DNA from: Lewinellaceae bacterium
GTDB lineage: Bacteria; Bacteroidota; Bacteroidia; Chitinophagales; Saprospiraceae
Length of the DNA stretch: 64,000 nt
Direction of reading: 5' to 3'
Assembly: GCA_020636315.1 (NCBI GenBank)
Contig: JACJYA010000001.1
Coordinates: 310,001-374,000, forward strand
Below are positions 41,253 through 50,723 of this stretch, piece by piece; within the stretch, counting starts at the first letter, position 1, and each line of letters opens with the position of its first letter. The position numbers were made by a program, and so were the translations under genes. Below the pieces are notes generated by a model, which was not told the origin of the DNA, did not search any database, and saw nothing but the letters and a program-made list of their open reading frames with translations.

Positions 41253-42236
41253 TTAACTTTTTTCATTAGTTTGAATGAGGGCTTCCACTTTCATGCCCAG
41301 CAGAAGCCGGCTGCCGTCTTCCAACCGGATCTTTATGCGGCGCACCTGCAGGTCTTCAAACTGGCTGTTGTCTTCTGATAAAATGGACTTGTCACTCAGC
41401 TTTTCAGAAGTAAAGACGACCTGCCCTACAGCCAGCGTGTCGGTATAGCCTTCGCGCCGGATAATGGCCTTCTGCCCTACTTTCACATCAGTAGCGAAGT
41501 ATTCGTCCACTTCCGCTTCCACGAGCAGTGGGCCGGCAGGTGCAAATTCACCGGCCAACTGATAGGCGTTCAAGGTGGCGCCCTGCCGCACCTCCCAGCG
41601 TACGATGGTTCCCTCTCCCGGAGCCGTCAGTTCTTTCTGCCGGCGGCGCAGCCTTACTTCCTCCTGCTGGATGCGCAATTCCCGGGCCTGCACTTCCAGG
41701 CGTTGCAACAGCCGGGCTGCCGCGGCCGCCTGGTTGCGGCTGTTCGTAATGTCGAGCTCAATGCGGTCGAGCTCGCTGGCGGGCAGGGCCTTGGCCTCCA
41801 CGGAACGCTTCAGGCGCTGGTAAGTCTGGCCCTGCTGTTCGAGTACCTCTTCGTAGTATTTTTGCTGGGCGCGGGCGTCTTCCTGTTCCAGCCGGTTGCG
41901 TTCCAACTGGGCTTCGAGGGCCTTCAGCTGGTTGTCTTCCAGCGCGGCATCCAGCACAATAAGAGGATCGCCGCCCTGTACTTTCTGCCCCTCTCTGAAA
42001 TAGATGCTCTTTACTCTGCCGCTGGTTTCAAAGGCCAGCTCCAGCATTTCATCCGCCGGTACGATCTTGCCGAGGGCGGCTATCTCTCTAGGATTTTGCA
42101 GGCGGCGGATAGCGTCGCGGCGCTCTGCCGCGGCATTTTCCTGGCCTTCTGCCGGGCCCGCATTGCCACTGCAGCCAACCACCATTACAGATAGGAACAA
42201 GGGCAAAAAAATGGCAACGGACTGAACGAGTTTCAT
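41253..42236 (-). CDS. HlyD/DevB-like periplasmic adaptor subunit, probable lipoprotein
   Basis: 327 residues. The N-terminus has a lipobox-like end (MVVGC-SGNAG), so lipidation and inner-membrane anchoring are likely. A split lipoyl domain (GRVKSIYFREGQKVQGGDPL and later TAPGEGTIVRWEVRQGATLN) flanks an alpha-helical hairpin of about 100 residues (LKALEAQLERNRLEQEDARA, LRIQQEEVRLRRRQKE), then a beta-barrel (VEAEVDEYFATDVKVGQKAI). It bridges the permease and TolC. Second gene of the operon; its stop is 3 bp before the permease start. Confidence 0.9.
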   Translation of the reverse strand: MKLVQSVAIFLPLFLSVMVVGCSGNAGPAEGQENAAAERRDAIRRLQNPREIAALGKIVPADEMLELAFETSGRVKSIYFREGQKVQGGDPLIVLDAALEDNQLKALEAQLERNRLEQEDARAQQKYYEEVLEQQGQTYQRLKRSVEAKALPASELDRIELDITNSRNQAAAAARLLQRLEVQARELRIQQEEVRLRRRQKELTAPGEGTIVRWEVRQGATLNAYQLAGEFAPAGPLLVEAEVDEYFATDVKVGQKAIIRREGYTDTLAVGQVVFTSEKLSDKSILSEDNSQFEDLQVRRIKIRLEDGSRLLLGMKVEALIQTNEKS

Positions 42237-42306
42237 AGATTACTGTTTTTTCGTTCCTTATATAATGAAGTCATGCCTTGAGGCATCCCTGTTCGTTCTT
42301 TATATG

Positions 42307-43002
42307 TTATCCTGAAGTTTTTTCATCCACTATCCGCCCATCTTCCACCCGAACGATACGGTCGGCATATTCCTCCAGCCGGGGGTCGTGAGTAACGACC
42401 ACTACGGCCTTGCCCTCGCGGCTGAGGTTTCTCAGTTCACTCATGATCTTTTCCAGGGAGGTATGGTCGAGGGAAGCGGTAGGTTCATCACAAAGCAGAA
42501 TGCGTGGGTTGGTGACCAGTGCCCGCGCGATGGCCACCCGCTGTTTCTGGCCGCCGGACAGTTCCTTCGGCCGGTTCTTCCGGCGGCCGGCCAGGCCCAG
42601 TTTCTCGAGTTGGGCGAGGGCTTCCTGGCGGGCATCCTTACCGCTTTTCCCCATCAGGCGGAGGGGAAAAGCTACGTTGTCAAGCGCCGAAAAGGGAGCG
42701 ATCAGGTTGAAGTTCTGGAATACAAAGCCAATGTTCTCCAGGCGCAGCTTCGATAGTTGGCGGTCATTGAGGCCACTGGTATGTACATTGCGGACGAATA
42801 CCTTACCCTCAGTAGGATAGATAACACAACCGATGAGCGATATCAGGGTGGTCTTTCCCGAACCCGATGGCCCTTCCACCAGGACGAGCTCCCGGCTGCG
42901 GACTTCCATCGTAGTGGAATCCAGGGCAGTGATGGTGGTATCTCCGCTCTGGTATATTTTTTTGGCCTGCTCCAGCCGGGCCAGCACTTCAGGTTCGGGC
43001 AT
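42307..43002 (-). CDS. DevA/LolD-like ABC transporter ATP-binding protein
   Basis: 231 residues. Walker A GPSGSGKTT (44-52), signature LSGGQKQRVAIARAL, Walker B ILLCDEPTASLDH and the H-loop VVTHDP are intact. The sequence groups with the MacB/LolD/DevA class, which drives transenvelope pumps by mechanotransmission rather than inner-membrane translocation. First gene of the four-gene export operon. Confidence 0.93.
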   Translation of the reverse strand: MPEPEVLARLEQAKKIYQSGDTTITALDSTTMEVRSRELVLVEGPSGSGKTTLISLIGCVIYPTEGKVFVRNVHTSGLNDRQLSKLRLENIGFVFQNFNLIAPFSALDNVAFPLRLMGKSGKDARQEALAQLEKLGLAGRRKNRPKELSGGQKQRVAIARALVTNPRILLCDEPTASLDHTSLEKIMSELRNLSREGKAVVVVTHDPRLEEYADRIVRVEDGRIVDEKTSG

Positions 43003-43215
43003 AGCAATAGTTGTTTAGTACCGAAGAAACAACGGCTGGGTGATCCGGCAAGGGTGGTGGCAACGGCCGGGTGGCCGGAGGGGAAACCTCCCCTGCCATC
43101 ATTCAGAATTTGCTCAAATTATTGCTCATCTCCCCCTCCAGGCAAGCTTCAGAAAGAAATCGAAATCTGAACATCTGTTAGCATAACGCAATCTGGCAGG
43201 AGAGGTTTGTTATAA

Positions 43216-44979
43216 TCAATGTTTTATCAATTTGCCTTCGTATTGTTTTTTATCCGTCACTACCCGGTACCAGTAGATGCCGGAAGGCAGAGAAGACAAG
43301 TCAACCTGCATGATGTCGCCATTGGCGGCATTCCACCGGCCGGAGTACACGAGTTGGCCGGAAGGTGTAAAGGCCTGCGCCAGAGCGCTTCCTTCAGCCC
43401 CTTCCACCTGAAAGAAGGCCCGGCCGGAAGTGGGGTTGGGAAAAACCCTGAGTCCCTCTCCGTTCACCTTGCTGTTTTCCGCCGATACTGCCAGGGCTTC
43501 CATCACCGCCGCCAGGGCATCTACCCGGCCGTAACCGTAAACGGCATTGGGGATCTGCTGGCCGGAAAACTCGCTACAATCCTGGCCGCTAAGCATGGGC
43601 GCCGCCGTTTGTTCAATAATGTTCTCGATCTCTTCTACCTGGCCGGCGAGTTCGGGCTTTGCAGATATCAGCAGGGCAACCAGGCCGGCAACGTGAGGCC
43701 CGGCCATGCTGGTGCCCGAATAGGTGGCGTAGCCGCCATTCAGGACACAGGAACGTACGCCTACTCCCGGGGCGGATACATTGGGTTTCAAACGGCCGCT
43801 GCCATCCACCATTACCGGGCCGCGGCTGCTGAAGCCGGCAATGGTATCGTTTTGCTGGGTGGCTCCAACGGAAAAGCTGTTCTCGTACATGGCTGCCGGC
43901 GTATTGACCGTTGCACAGCTGCTTCCATTGTTGCCGGCGGAAACCACTACCACGATACCGGCTGCTTTGAGGTTGTCAACCACCATTTCCATGGTAGCAA
44001 AGTTGGAAGGGTTACAGCCTTCCGACTCGGGGCAGCTCCAGGAATTGTTGATGACATGAGGAGCATATCGTACATCTGCATTTTCTCCGTTGAGGCCGTA
44101 AGGCGCCAGGAACCATTCAAAACACTCGATATAGGTTGCCGGCGTGCCGGAGCCTTCCTCCATATTCCGGCAGGCGATCCAGCGGGCGCCGGGCGCCACA
44201 CCGATGCTTTTGCCATCGTCGCTCTTATCACCTGCCATGGTGCCCATGGTGTGCGTGCCGTGGCTGTGGTCATCGCAGGGCTCGGTAGTATCCAGCCCGC
44301 AAGGGTTTTCATCATTGGGGTCCCCGATCAGGCTGTGGATGGCATCGTGCCAGTTGTAGTTGTGGTCAGCGCTGGTTCCATCCCATCCGCGGTAAGTATC
44401 TTTAATAGCAGGATGCTCCCAGTCATAGCCGGTATCCTGCCCGCCGATGACAACCCCCTGGCCGGTGTACCCCATTGCCCAGACGTCATCGGCGTTGATC
44501 TTGTCAATGCCCCATTCCACTAACCCGCTGCGGAAATCCACAGGAGTTTCATCACTTTCAGCCAAAGGTTCCTGAAGGTGCACCACCGGGTTATCCTGAA
44601 CCTGGGCAACGGCTTCCATTCCCGCGACCTGGCGGATGAGGCCCATGTCACCTTTGGCAAAAATAGCATTCACGATATAGAATGGGCGATACTCCGCCCT
44701 GGCTTTTTCCAGCACTGCAGCCACCGGCCCCTGGGTTTGCCGGGCGATTGCCTGCAACTGCTGTAAAACGTATTTTCCCTTCTCTTCCTTTTTGCGAAAC
44801 TGCCGGCTCCCGCTGAGGTCCGCCTGCTCTTCCAACAGTATGAGAAATTCAATTTCTCCTCCCCCCGCCGCTTTTTCCAGAAGAGAAGGGTCAACTTTTT
44901 CTTTCCATTCACCTTCTTCCCGGTTTTGCCAGGAAACGAGCGAGAGAAATCCGATGGCAACTAAGAGTATTTTCTTCAT
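43216..44979 (-). CDS. T9SS-secreted subtilisin-like protease (S8), bacillopeptidase-like
   Basis: 586 residues from the ATG at 44979, which starts the signal peptide KKILLVAIGFLSLVSWQ; the upstream start at 45117 adds an unrelated hydrophobic prefix. A propeptide (about 25-135, IEFLILLEEQADLSGSRQF) precedes a protease with D182 (GGQDTGYDWEHP), H240 (DHSHGTHTMGTM), oxyanion N350 (VSAGNNGSS) and S424 (YSGTSMAGPHVAG). A T9SS type A domain (about 510-586, VFPNPTSGRA) ends it. It is a second, much shorter surface protease than the one at 13.5 kb, without SprB repeats. It probably digests extracellular protein. Single gene. Confidence 0.93.
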   Translation of the reverse strand: MKKILLVAIGFLSLVSWQNREEGEWKEKVDPSLLEKAAGGGEIEFLILLEEQADLSGSRQFRKKEEKGKYVLQQLQAIARQTQGPVAAVLEKARAEYRPFYIVNAIFAKGDMGLIRQVAGMEAVAQVQDNPVVHLQEPLAESDETPVDFRSGLVEWGIDKINADDVWAMGYTGQGVVIGGQDTGYDWEHPAIKDTYRGWDGTSADHNYNWHDAIHSLIGDPNDENPCGLDTTEPCDDHSHGTHTMGTMAGDKSDDGKSIGVAPGARWIACRNMEEGSGTPATYIECFEWFLAPYGLNGENADVRYAPHVINNSWSCPESEGCNPSNFATMEMVVDNLKAAGIVVVVSAGNNGSSCATVNTPAAMYENSFSVGATQQNDTIAGFSSRGPVMVDGSGRLKPNVSAPGVGVRSCVLNGGYATYSGTSMAGPHVAGLVALLISAKPELAGQVEEIENIIEQTAAPMLSGQDCSEFSGQQIPNAVYGYGRVDALAAVMEALAVSAENSKVNGEGLRVFPNPTSGRAFFQVEGAEGSALAQAFTPSGQLVYSGRWNAANGDIMQVDLSSLPSGIYWYRVVTDKKQYEGKLIKH

Positions 44980-45193
44980 ATCCAAAATTTTCAGCAAAGG
45001 TAATTGTTCTTTCGAGGAATCTGTGTAACCCAGGTTGCAGTCGGCCCAAATGAGAAAAACAGGAGTAAAAAACAATAGATATATCCTGATGATCAAGACA
45101 TTTAATAAAAAAATCAATCCGAAAGTTTTTTGCCGCCGGAAAATCTGCTATTTTTATAACGCTTTGATTCTGACGGCCTAAAACGAGAGCGCT

Positions 45194-45655
45194 ATGCCAT
45201 ACCAATTCACATTGTATGACGCCTTCTCCGGGATGAACCCCGTAGAGAAGAACAAGGTGGTTCGCTTTCTGTGCGACCACACCCACAATTCCAACCGGCA
45301 GAGTGTACAGGAGGCAGTAGAATACGCCATCAAACTGAAACCATCCTTCGGCGGGTTTATCCTGGCCGTGGAAAAGGAGCGGCAGTTGATCGGCGTCATC
45401 GTTGCCAACCGCACCGGAATGGAAAGTTATAATCCAAAGAACATCTTCGTTTTTGTTACTCTCCACCGGGATTATCAACAGGACAAATCCCTCATACAGA
45501 CTCTGATACAAAGGGCCATTCGTTATGCCGACGGCGATATCGCCATGCATGTCGAACCGAATAACCCCGCCCTTGACCTGTATCAGGAACTGGGCTTCAA
45601 AGCACAGTACCTGGAGCTCCGGCTATCCAACCAACAGTCCTCAGCTGTTGCCTGA
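45194..45655 (+). CDS. GNAT-family N-acetyltransferase
   Basis: 153 residues. The acetyl-CoA binding region is a somewhat loose GNAT core: LIGVIVANRTGMESYNPKNI, NIFVFVTLHRDYQQDKSLIQ (motif A region, with the usual Q/RxxGxG/A replaced by QQDKSL) and the C-terminal MHVEPNNPALDLYQELGFKA, which is the classic N-x-x-A-x-x-x-Y-x-x-x-G-F. Cytoplasmic; substrate unknown. Single gene, divergent from the subtilase. Confidence 0.8.
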   Translation: MPYQFTLYDAFSGMNPVEKNKVVRFLCDHTHNSNRQSVQEAVEYAIKLKPSFGGFILAVEKERQLIGVIVANRTGMESYNPKNIFVFVTLHRDYQQDKSLIQTLIQRAIRYADGDIAMHVEPNNPALDLYQELGFKAQYLELRLSNQQSSAVA

Positions 45656-45968
45656 CTCCTGAAGGCCTTCCTTTGAAAACCTGGCCCACAACAAACACAA
45701 GGTGCCCTAAATACACCAGCAACACGATCTCCTTTCCCGGAACATATTTTGTTATCTCCTGCTTAGACAGCCACTTCGGCCGCCAGAAACCTTTACCGGG
45801 CTGAGCGGACAGGCCTGTTTTTTACCTATGCTGAACAATTGACAACAATCATCCGCCTTTCCCGTATACTTTTACGTGCCGGGAGTGTTATTCTAGATGA
45901 TGAGCGAAGCCGGGTAAAAACGATATTTCATGATATTTACTAATTTTAGCCGCAAAGCGGCTAAAGCA
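45656..45968. other. Intergenic region, 313 bp
   Basis: Between two + strand genes. No hairpin with a T-tract, RNA gene or repeat is recognised. An alternative ATG at 45930 would extend the next gene into the end of this gap. Confidence 0.4.
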
Positions 45969-46919
45969 ATGGACACAGGAACAGAACGCATCATTGGCCA
46001 GTACGAGGGGGCAGAAAAGGGGCCGCTCCTGATCTGCCTGGGAGGCATGCACGGCAATGAACCCGCCGGAGTGCAGGCTCTTGAGATCCTTTTTAAACTG
46101 CTGGAAATAGAACCGGAAACCAACCCTAATTTCCAGTTCAGGGGGCGCCTGCTTGGCCTGCGCGGCAATGTACGAGCCATTTCCAGGAAGATGCGGTACC
46201 TGGAAAAGGACCTCAACCGGCAATGGACCCCCGCCAATATCAACCGCGTAAAATCAACTCCCACCCTCCATCTGAATGCCGAAGACCTGGAACTTAAAGA
46301 ACTTATCACCCTGATCGAGCACAATATCAAGGCTTATCAGCCGGAAAAGATCGTCCTCCTCGACCTCCATACCACTACGGCATACGGAGGCATCTTCTCT
46401 ATTGCTACCGACGACCCGGAAAGTGTGCAAATTGCCGTAGGGCTCCATGCTCCGGTCGTGAAAGGCATGTTGGAGGGTATCCGGGGGACGACACTCCACT
46501 ACTTTAACAGCGATAATTTCAACTGCCCCACCGTCGGTGTCTGCTTCGAATCCGGGCAGCACGACGAACCCCTGTCCGTCAACCGGGCCATCGCTTCTAT
46601 TATCAACTGCATGCGGACGGTCGGCTGTGTGCGTGCCGAACACGTTGAAAACCGCCACGACGCGCTGCTGATCGAATATTCTAAAAACCTGCCTAAAGTG
46701 CTGGAGCTTATCATGTGCCACGAAATTGAACCCGGTGATGATTTTCACATGATGCCGAATTATGAAAACTTTCAGGCCGTGAAAAAAGGGGAGCTGCTTG
46801 CCCATGACCGCCATGGCCCCATCTTTGCACAAGCTGACGGCCGAATTCTCATGCCTCTGTATCAGCAGCAGGGGGATGATGGGTTCTTCCTGATCCGGAA
46901 CGTTGAAGAGAAGGAGTGA
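45969..46919 (+). CDS. Succinylglutamate desuccinylase/aspartoacylase-family (M14-type) zinc hydrolase
   Basis: 316 residues from the ATG at 45969 (DTGTERIIGQYEG); a start at 45930 adds 13 residues. The zinc motif GGMHGNEPAG (H and E ligands) and the third ligand in LLDLHTTTAYGG are clear, and CFESGQHDEPLSVNRAI follows, containing the catalytic Glu region. The family removes acyl groups from N-acyl amino acids or trims peptides. The C-terminal domain (about 235-316) is a lipoyl-like beta barrel (FQAVKKGELLAHDRHGPIFA). The arginine-catabolism genes are not present, so the exact substrate is unknown. Confidence 0.85.
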   Translation: MDTGTERIIGQYEGAEKGPLLICLGGMHGNEPAGVQALEILFKLLEIEPETNPNFQFRGRLLGLRGNVRAISRKMRYLEKDLNRQWTPANINRVKSTPTLHLNAEDLELKELITLIEHNIKAYQPEKIVLLDLHTTTAYGGIFSIATDDPESVQIAVGLHAPVVKGMLEGIRGTTLHYFNSDNFNCPTVGVCFESGQHDEPLSVNRAIASIINCMRTVGCVRAEHVENRHDALLIEYSKNLPKVLELIMCHEIEPGDDFHMMPNYENFQAVKKGELLAHDRHGPIFAQADGRILMPLYQQQGDDGFFLIRNVEEKE

Positions 46920-46977
46920 CGCCTTAACCATCTAAAATGCCTGGGCAACCGGGGTTGAACCCATCCTGCTTCGTCAG

Positions 46978-47010
46978 CGAAACTCCGGAAGCTTTACCCC
47001 CGGAGTTTCG
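46978..47010. terminator. Hairpin between convergent genes
   Basis: An 11-bp perfect stem CGAAACTCCGG / CCGGAGTTTCG with an 11-base loop lies 59 bases after the M14-type gene and 89 bases before the end of the convergent ABC exporter gene. A clear T-run is lacking, so bidirectional termination is only likely. Confidence 0.45.
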
Positions 47011-47098
47011 GGCAAATTGTAAAATGGCTGCATTGTTGTTTCGCTATTGTCCGGATACAAACCTCAAACAATTCAGCAATCTAACCATCCACCCGCCC

Positions 47099-48868
47099 TT
47101 ACCCCTCTTCCGCCATCTGCAGGAACTGCATCTCATACAATCGGCGATAGTGCCCATCTTCAACCTTGAGCAATTCTTCGTGGGGCCCGACCTCTTCCAC
47201 CTTGCCTTTACTCAATACCATAATATTATCGGCATGCCGGATGGTGCTCAGGCGGTGAGCGATGATGATGGAGGTGCGTTTGTCAATCAGTTTTTCGATG
47301 GCATGCTGGATCACGGATTCGGTTTCCGGATCTATCGAAGAAGTCGCTTCATCCAGTATAAGGATATCGGGGTTGAAAACCAGTGCCCGGACAAAAGAGA
47401 TCAACTGTCGCTGGCCCATGGACAGGGTTGCACCGCGTTCCATCACCTTGTAGTCATATCCTCCCGGCAGTTTCTCGATGAACTCATGGGCGCCAATCAT
47501 CTTTGAGGCTTTGATCACTTCCTCCCTTGTGAAGCGGGGATCGCGCAGCGTGATATTTTCAAAGACGGAACCGGAAAACAGGAATACATCCTGAAGGACT
47601 ATGGCTATGCGCCTGCGAAGGGCCTGCAGTTCGTAATCCCGGATATCGACATCGTCTATCCTGATGCTTCCTTTCTGGATCTCGTAAAACCGGTTCAGGA
47701 TGTTGATGATGGTGGTTTTCCCGGAACCGGTGCTTCCTACAATGGCCAGCGTTTCGCCGGGCCTGATCTGAAAGTTGATGTCCTTCAATACATAATCCCT
47801 GGCATTATAGGCAAAGAAAACCTGCTCGAAATCGACCTTTCCTTCCAGTTTTTCGGGTATGATAGCACCGTTATTTTCGATATGGTCTTTCCGGTCCAGC
47901 ACATTAAACACCCGTTCCGAAGCGACGAGCCCCATCTGTAGGGTATTAAAGTTGTTGGCCACCGTGCGGATAGGCCGGAAAAGCATATCCAGGAATATGG
48001 GAAAGGCCACCAGGGCGCCAAGCGTTACGCCGCCTGCACGCAGAGCATCCTGGGCTCCCCACCAGACCATCAGCCCCAGGGAAAAAGCCGCAATGATCTC
48101 CACTACTGGAAAAAATACGGCGTAATAAAGAATGGAGTCCAGGTTGGCCTGGGTATATTCCCGGTTGATCTGTTTGAACTTTTCCATTTCCTGGCGCTCG
48201 GCGTTAAAGATCTGCACGATGCGCATGCCGGTGATCCGTTCCTGAAGGAAGGCATTCATGCGGGAGATCTGCGAGCGGACCTTCTGGAAAGCAGTTTTCA
48301 CTTTTTCCTTGAAAATGTAACTGGCGATGATCAGGAAGGGCATGGCCGTCAGGCAGATCAGGGTGAGTTTCCAACTGGTATAGAACATCACCGCCAACAC
48401 AGTTACCAAAGTCAGCAGGTCGGCAATGATGGTGATAGACCCCTGAGAAAAAACCGTGTTGATCGCCTCTATGTCATTGATGGTCCGCGTCGTTGAGGTG
48501 CCGATGGGGGTGCGGTCGAAATAAGAAAGCCGCAGGCTGGTGAAATGCCTGAATATGCGCACCCGCAGATCGCGAATCACCGACTGCCCCAACAGGTTGG
48601 TGGAATAAATAAAGACGTAACGAAAACCCGCCTCCAGCGCGAGGAGCCCGCAGAGCAGAAGCGCCATTCGCGTAAGCCCCTGGATGTCATTGACAAAGAT
48701 ATACTTATCCACCATCTCCTTCACCAGGTAGGGGCGCAGGGTAGCCAGGGGGGCCAGCAGTACCGCCAACACACCGGCCAGAAGAAAAACACTCCGGTAG
48801 GGTTTGGCCAGTCCAAGCACTCTGCCCAATAAATAGAAATCGATCTTATTCTTATCAAGGGAAGCCAT
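47099..48868 (-). CDS. MsbA-like ABC exporter (fused membrane and ATPase domains)
   Basis: 589 residues. Six membrane helices (about 20-310) with LSYFDRTPIGTSTTRTINDI in the first coupling region, then an ATPase domain (about 345-580): Walker A GSTGSGKTT, Q-loop LQDVFLFSGSVFENI, signature LSMGQRQLI (the usual second Gly of LSGGQ is Met), Walker B ILILDEATSSID and H-loop IAHRLSTIRHAD. It is a half-transporter acting as homodimer or with a second half not in this window. Lipid A or lipid flipping is the commonest role in this subfamily. Single gene. Confidence 0.92.
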   Translation of the reverse strand: MASLDKNKIDFYLLGRVLGLAKPYRSVFLLAGVLAVLLAPLATLRPYLVKEMVDKYIFVNDIQGLTRMALLLCGLLALEAGFRYVFIYSTNLLGQSVIRDLRVRIFRHFTSLRLSYFDRTPIGTSTTRTINDIEAINTVFSQGSITIIADLLTLVTVLAVMFYTSWKLTLICLTAMPFLIIASYIFKEKVKTAFQKVRSQISRMNAFLQERITGMRIVQIFNAERQEMEKFKQINREYTQANLDSILYYAVFFPVVEIIAAFSLGLMVWWGAQDALRAGGVTLGALVAFPIFLDMLFRPIRTVANNFNTLQMGLVASERVFNVLDRKDHIENNGAIIPEKLEGKVDFEQVFFAYNARDYVLKDINFQIRPGETLAIVGSTGSGKTTIINILNRFYEIQKGSIRIDDVDIRDYELQALRRRIAIVLQDVFLFSGSVFENITLRDPRFTREEVIKASKMIGAHEFIEKLPGGYDYKVMERGATLSMGQRQLISFVRALVFNPDILILDEATSSIDPETESVIQHAIEKLIDKRTSIIIAHRLSTIRHADNIMVLSKGKVEEVGPHEELLKVEDGHYRRLYEMQFLQMAEEG

Positions 48869-48956
48869 TCCTTCAGGTTCTGGGTATTCAGTTACTTTAA
48901 AATTACACTAATTTAGGGAACAAGGGAGCAGAAGATTAGTTTTAGGCCCCCTGAAT

Positions 48957-49658
48957 TCAGATCAATCCTTCATCTGCAAAGCTGTAGTATCCTCCATCCC
49001 CGACGATGAGGTGGTCAACCACTATGATATCCAGGGTTTCGCCCGCTTTTTTGAGCTTACGCGTCAGGTCGATATCGGCCTGGCTGGGGTTGAGGTTACC
49101 CGAGGGATGGTTATGGCACAGTACTATGGAACAGGCCGCTCCTTCCAGTGCTTTGCGGTAAACCACCTTGGCATCCACTACGGTGCCGGCAACCCCGCCC
49201 AGGCTGATCTGTTCCCGGCTCAGAATTCGGTTGGCGCGGTTGAGCAACAGAATCCAGAATTCTTCGTGGGGCAGGTCCATCAGCATTGGAGCAATGGCAT
49301 TGAATGCATCGCGGCTGCAGGTGACCTGGGGCTTTTCCCGGATGCGCGACAACTGGCGCCGGCGCCCTACTTCCATAGCAGCGGCAATGGTGATGGCCTT
49401 GGCCTGGCCGATGCCCTTGAATTTCTGCAGCTCGGCAATGGAGCATTTACCCAGCTCATGGAGGTTGTTTTCCACAGAATGAAGTATCCGCTGTGCCAGG
49501 CCTACGGCCGATTCCTCCCTCGAACCTGAACCGAGGAGTATGGCCAGCAGCTCGGCATCCGAAAGGCTTCCCTTTCCTTTGGTAAGCAGCTTCTCACGCG
49601 GACGGTCCTCTTCCGCCCAGCTCTTAATGCTGAGGACAGCAGGTATATAGTTATTCAT
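48957..49658 (-). CDS. radC: RadC/JAB-domain protein
   Basis: 233 residues from the ATG at 49658 (NNYIPAVLSIKSW); the longer start at 49745 runs back nearly to the preceding gene and is unlikely. The helix-hairpin-helix piece LQKFKGIGQAKAITIAAAME is followed by the JAMM motif VLCHNHPSGNLNPSQADIDL with the two His and Asp that hold zinc. RadC was named for DNA repair, but its role is uncertain, and the JAB domain could be a metallo-hydrolase. It lies 95 bp downstream of the PUR-like gene on the same strand and may share its transcript. Confidence 0.93.
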   Translation of the reverse strand: MNNYIPAVLSIKSWAEEDRPREKLLTKGKGSLSDAELLAILLGSGSREESAVGLAQRILHSVENNLHELGKCSIAELQKFKGIGQAKAITIAAAMEVGRRRQLSRIREKPQVTCSRDAFNAIAPMLMDLPHEEFWILLLNRANRILSREQISLGGVAGTVVDAKVVYRKALEGAACSIVLCHNHPSGNLNPSQADIDLTRKLKKAGETLDIIVVDHLIVGDGGYYSFADEGLI

Positions 49659-49753
49659 GGATGTTCTTTTTCGAAGAAAAGAGGGCGGGCCCGCTTCCCT
49701 CACGGAGGCGGCGCCCGGCGCCCTCTGAAAATAACAGTAACGCAAAATAGAAA

Positions 49754-50014
49754 CTATTCCTGATCGGCTTTGGCGGCAGTTTCCGGAGCTCCTTCGTGGT
49801 GCTGGATGACATTGTTCAGTGCTTCGGCAAATTTGTCCAGGTCTTTGTGTAAAACGAGTATCCGGTCCCGCTCAAATTCGCCTTCATTTTCCTTACTTTT
49901 ACGGCTTTCGGTAATAACCAGGTAGGGGTTGCCTTTTTCCGATTGCTTGAAGTCGAAAAAATAAGTGCGGAATACACCATTCACTTTCTCAGAGTACAGA
50001 GCATTTTTTTCCAT
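49754..50014 (-). CDS. PUR-like nucleic-acid-binding protein (DUF3276)
   Basis: 86 residues. The pattern VNGVFRTYFFDFKQSEKGNP, YLVITESRK and LHKDLDKFAEALNNVIQHH is the single PUR repeat of DUF3276, found in almost all Bacteroidota and related to eukaryotic Pur-alpha and Borrelia BpuR. It forms a dimer that binds single-stranded purine-rich DNA or RNA, so it is probably a chromosome- or mRNA-associated regulator. It is upstream of radC, divergent from rnpA across an AT-rich 194-bp gap. Confidence 0.92.
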   Translation of the reverse strand: MEKNALYSEKVNGVFRTYFFDFKQSEKGNPYLVITESRKSKENEGEFERDRILVLHKDLDKFAEALNNVIQHHEGAPETAAKADQE

Positions 50015-50208
50015 GGTATGGAGGGTTTTAAAAGAATTAAAAAAAGTGTTCTCATAGTATTAGTCGCGGAAATCGAAAAATTCCATAAAAAATTTTCAAC
50101 TTTTTTTAATTTTTCTTCGAATTCCCGGGTTAAGGACCGTTTAAAAAATAAATTTGAATTTATTTTTTATCACTACTAAAGCCTTCAAACCGGGTACTTT
50201 GCACACGT

Positions 50209-50595
50209 ATGCCACCACCATATACATTTCTAAAAGGAGAACGCCTGAAGAGCCGAAAGGTGATCGGCGCATTGTTCAGCAAAGGGCAGTCATTCGGGCA
50301 GTACCCGCTCAGGGTGGTTTATATGCCAATGGAAGAGCGGCGCAGCGAATTCCCGGCTCAGCTCACGGTAAGTGTCCCCCGAAAGAAATTTCCCCGGGCA
50401 GTGGACCGCAACCACATCCGCCGCCGGGTGCGCGAAGCCTGGCGGCTAAACAAACACCGCCTCTACCGGGCACTGGAAAACCGGGAGCAGCAATACGCCC
50501 TGCTGATCATATATGTAGCCAGGGAAGCCCTCCCCTATCCGGAGATCGAAGGCGCCGTCCGGCAGATGATCCGGCGCCTGGTAAAAAAGCTTTAG
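50209..50595 (+). CDS. rnpA: Ribonuclease P protein component
   Basis: 128 residues. The N-terminal substrate-binding motif FLKGERLKSRKVIGALFSKG and the RNR helix KKFPRAVDRNHIRRRVREAW are intact, and the C-terminal LIIYVAREALPYPEIEGAV fits. It assists the catalytic RNA in removing 5' leaders from precursor tRNA. The rpmH gene that precedes rnpA in most bacteria is not here, nor is yidC after it. This break of the classic order is common in Bacteroidota. Followed 128 bp later by a small exported protein. Confidence 0.95.
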   Translation: MPPPYTFLKGERLKSRKVIGALFSKGQSFGQYPLRVVYMPMEERRSEFPAQLTVSVPRKKFPRAVDRNHIRRRVREAWRLNKHRLYRALENREQQYALLIIYVAREALPYPEIEGAVRQMIRRLVKKL

Positions 50596-50723
50596 GCTGT
50601 AATAACAATTTAAGTGCCCGGGCACAAGTGAAGAAATACACGGAAATATTTTGGAACCTGCCGGCCAGCCAACCATAAGGCCCTCCAGACATTCTCTTAT
50701 TTTAGAAACAAACCGGAATTGCC

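Noticed and set aside
43219..44523. A 434-codon open frame opposite the T9SS subtilase
   Set aside because: It covers the fully conserved catalytic triad region on the other strand and has no recognisable product.
47099..48868. Altered ABC signature LSMGQ as evidence of a non-functional transporter
   Set aside because: Walker A, Walker B, Q- and H-loops are intact and this substitution is tolerated in many exporters.
50614..50625. GTGCCCGGGCAC palindrome after rnpA as a terminator
   Set aside because: It is only 12 bases with no loop and no T-tract; it would not form a stable hairpin.
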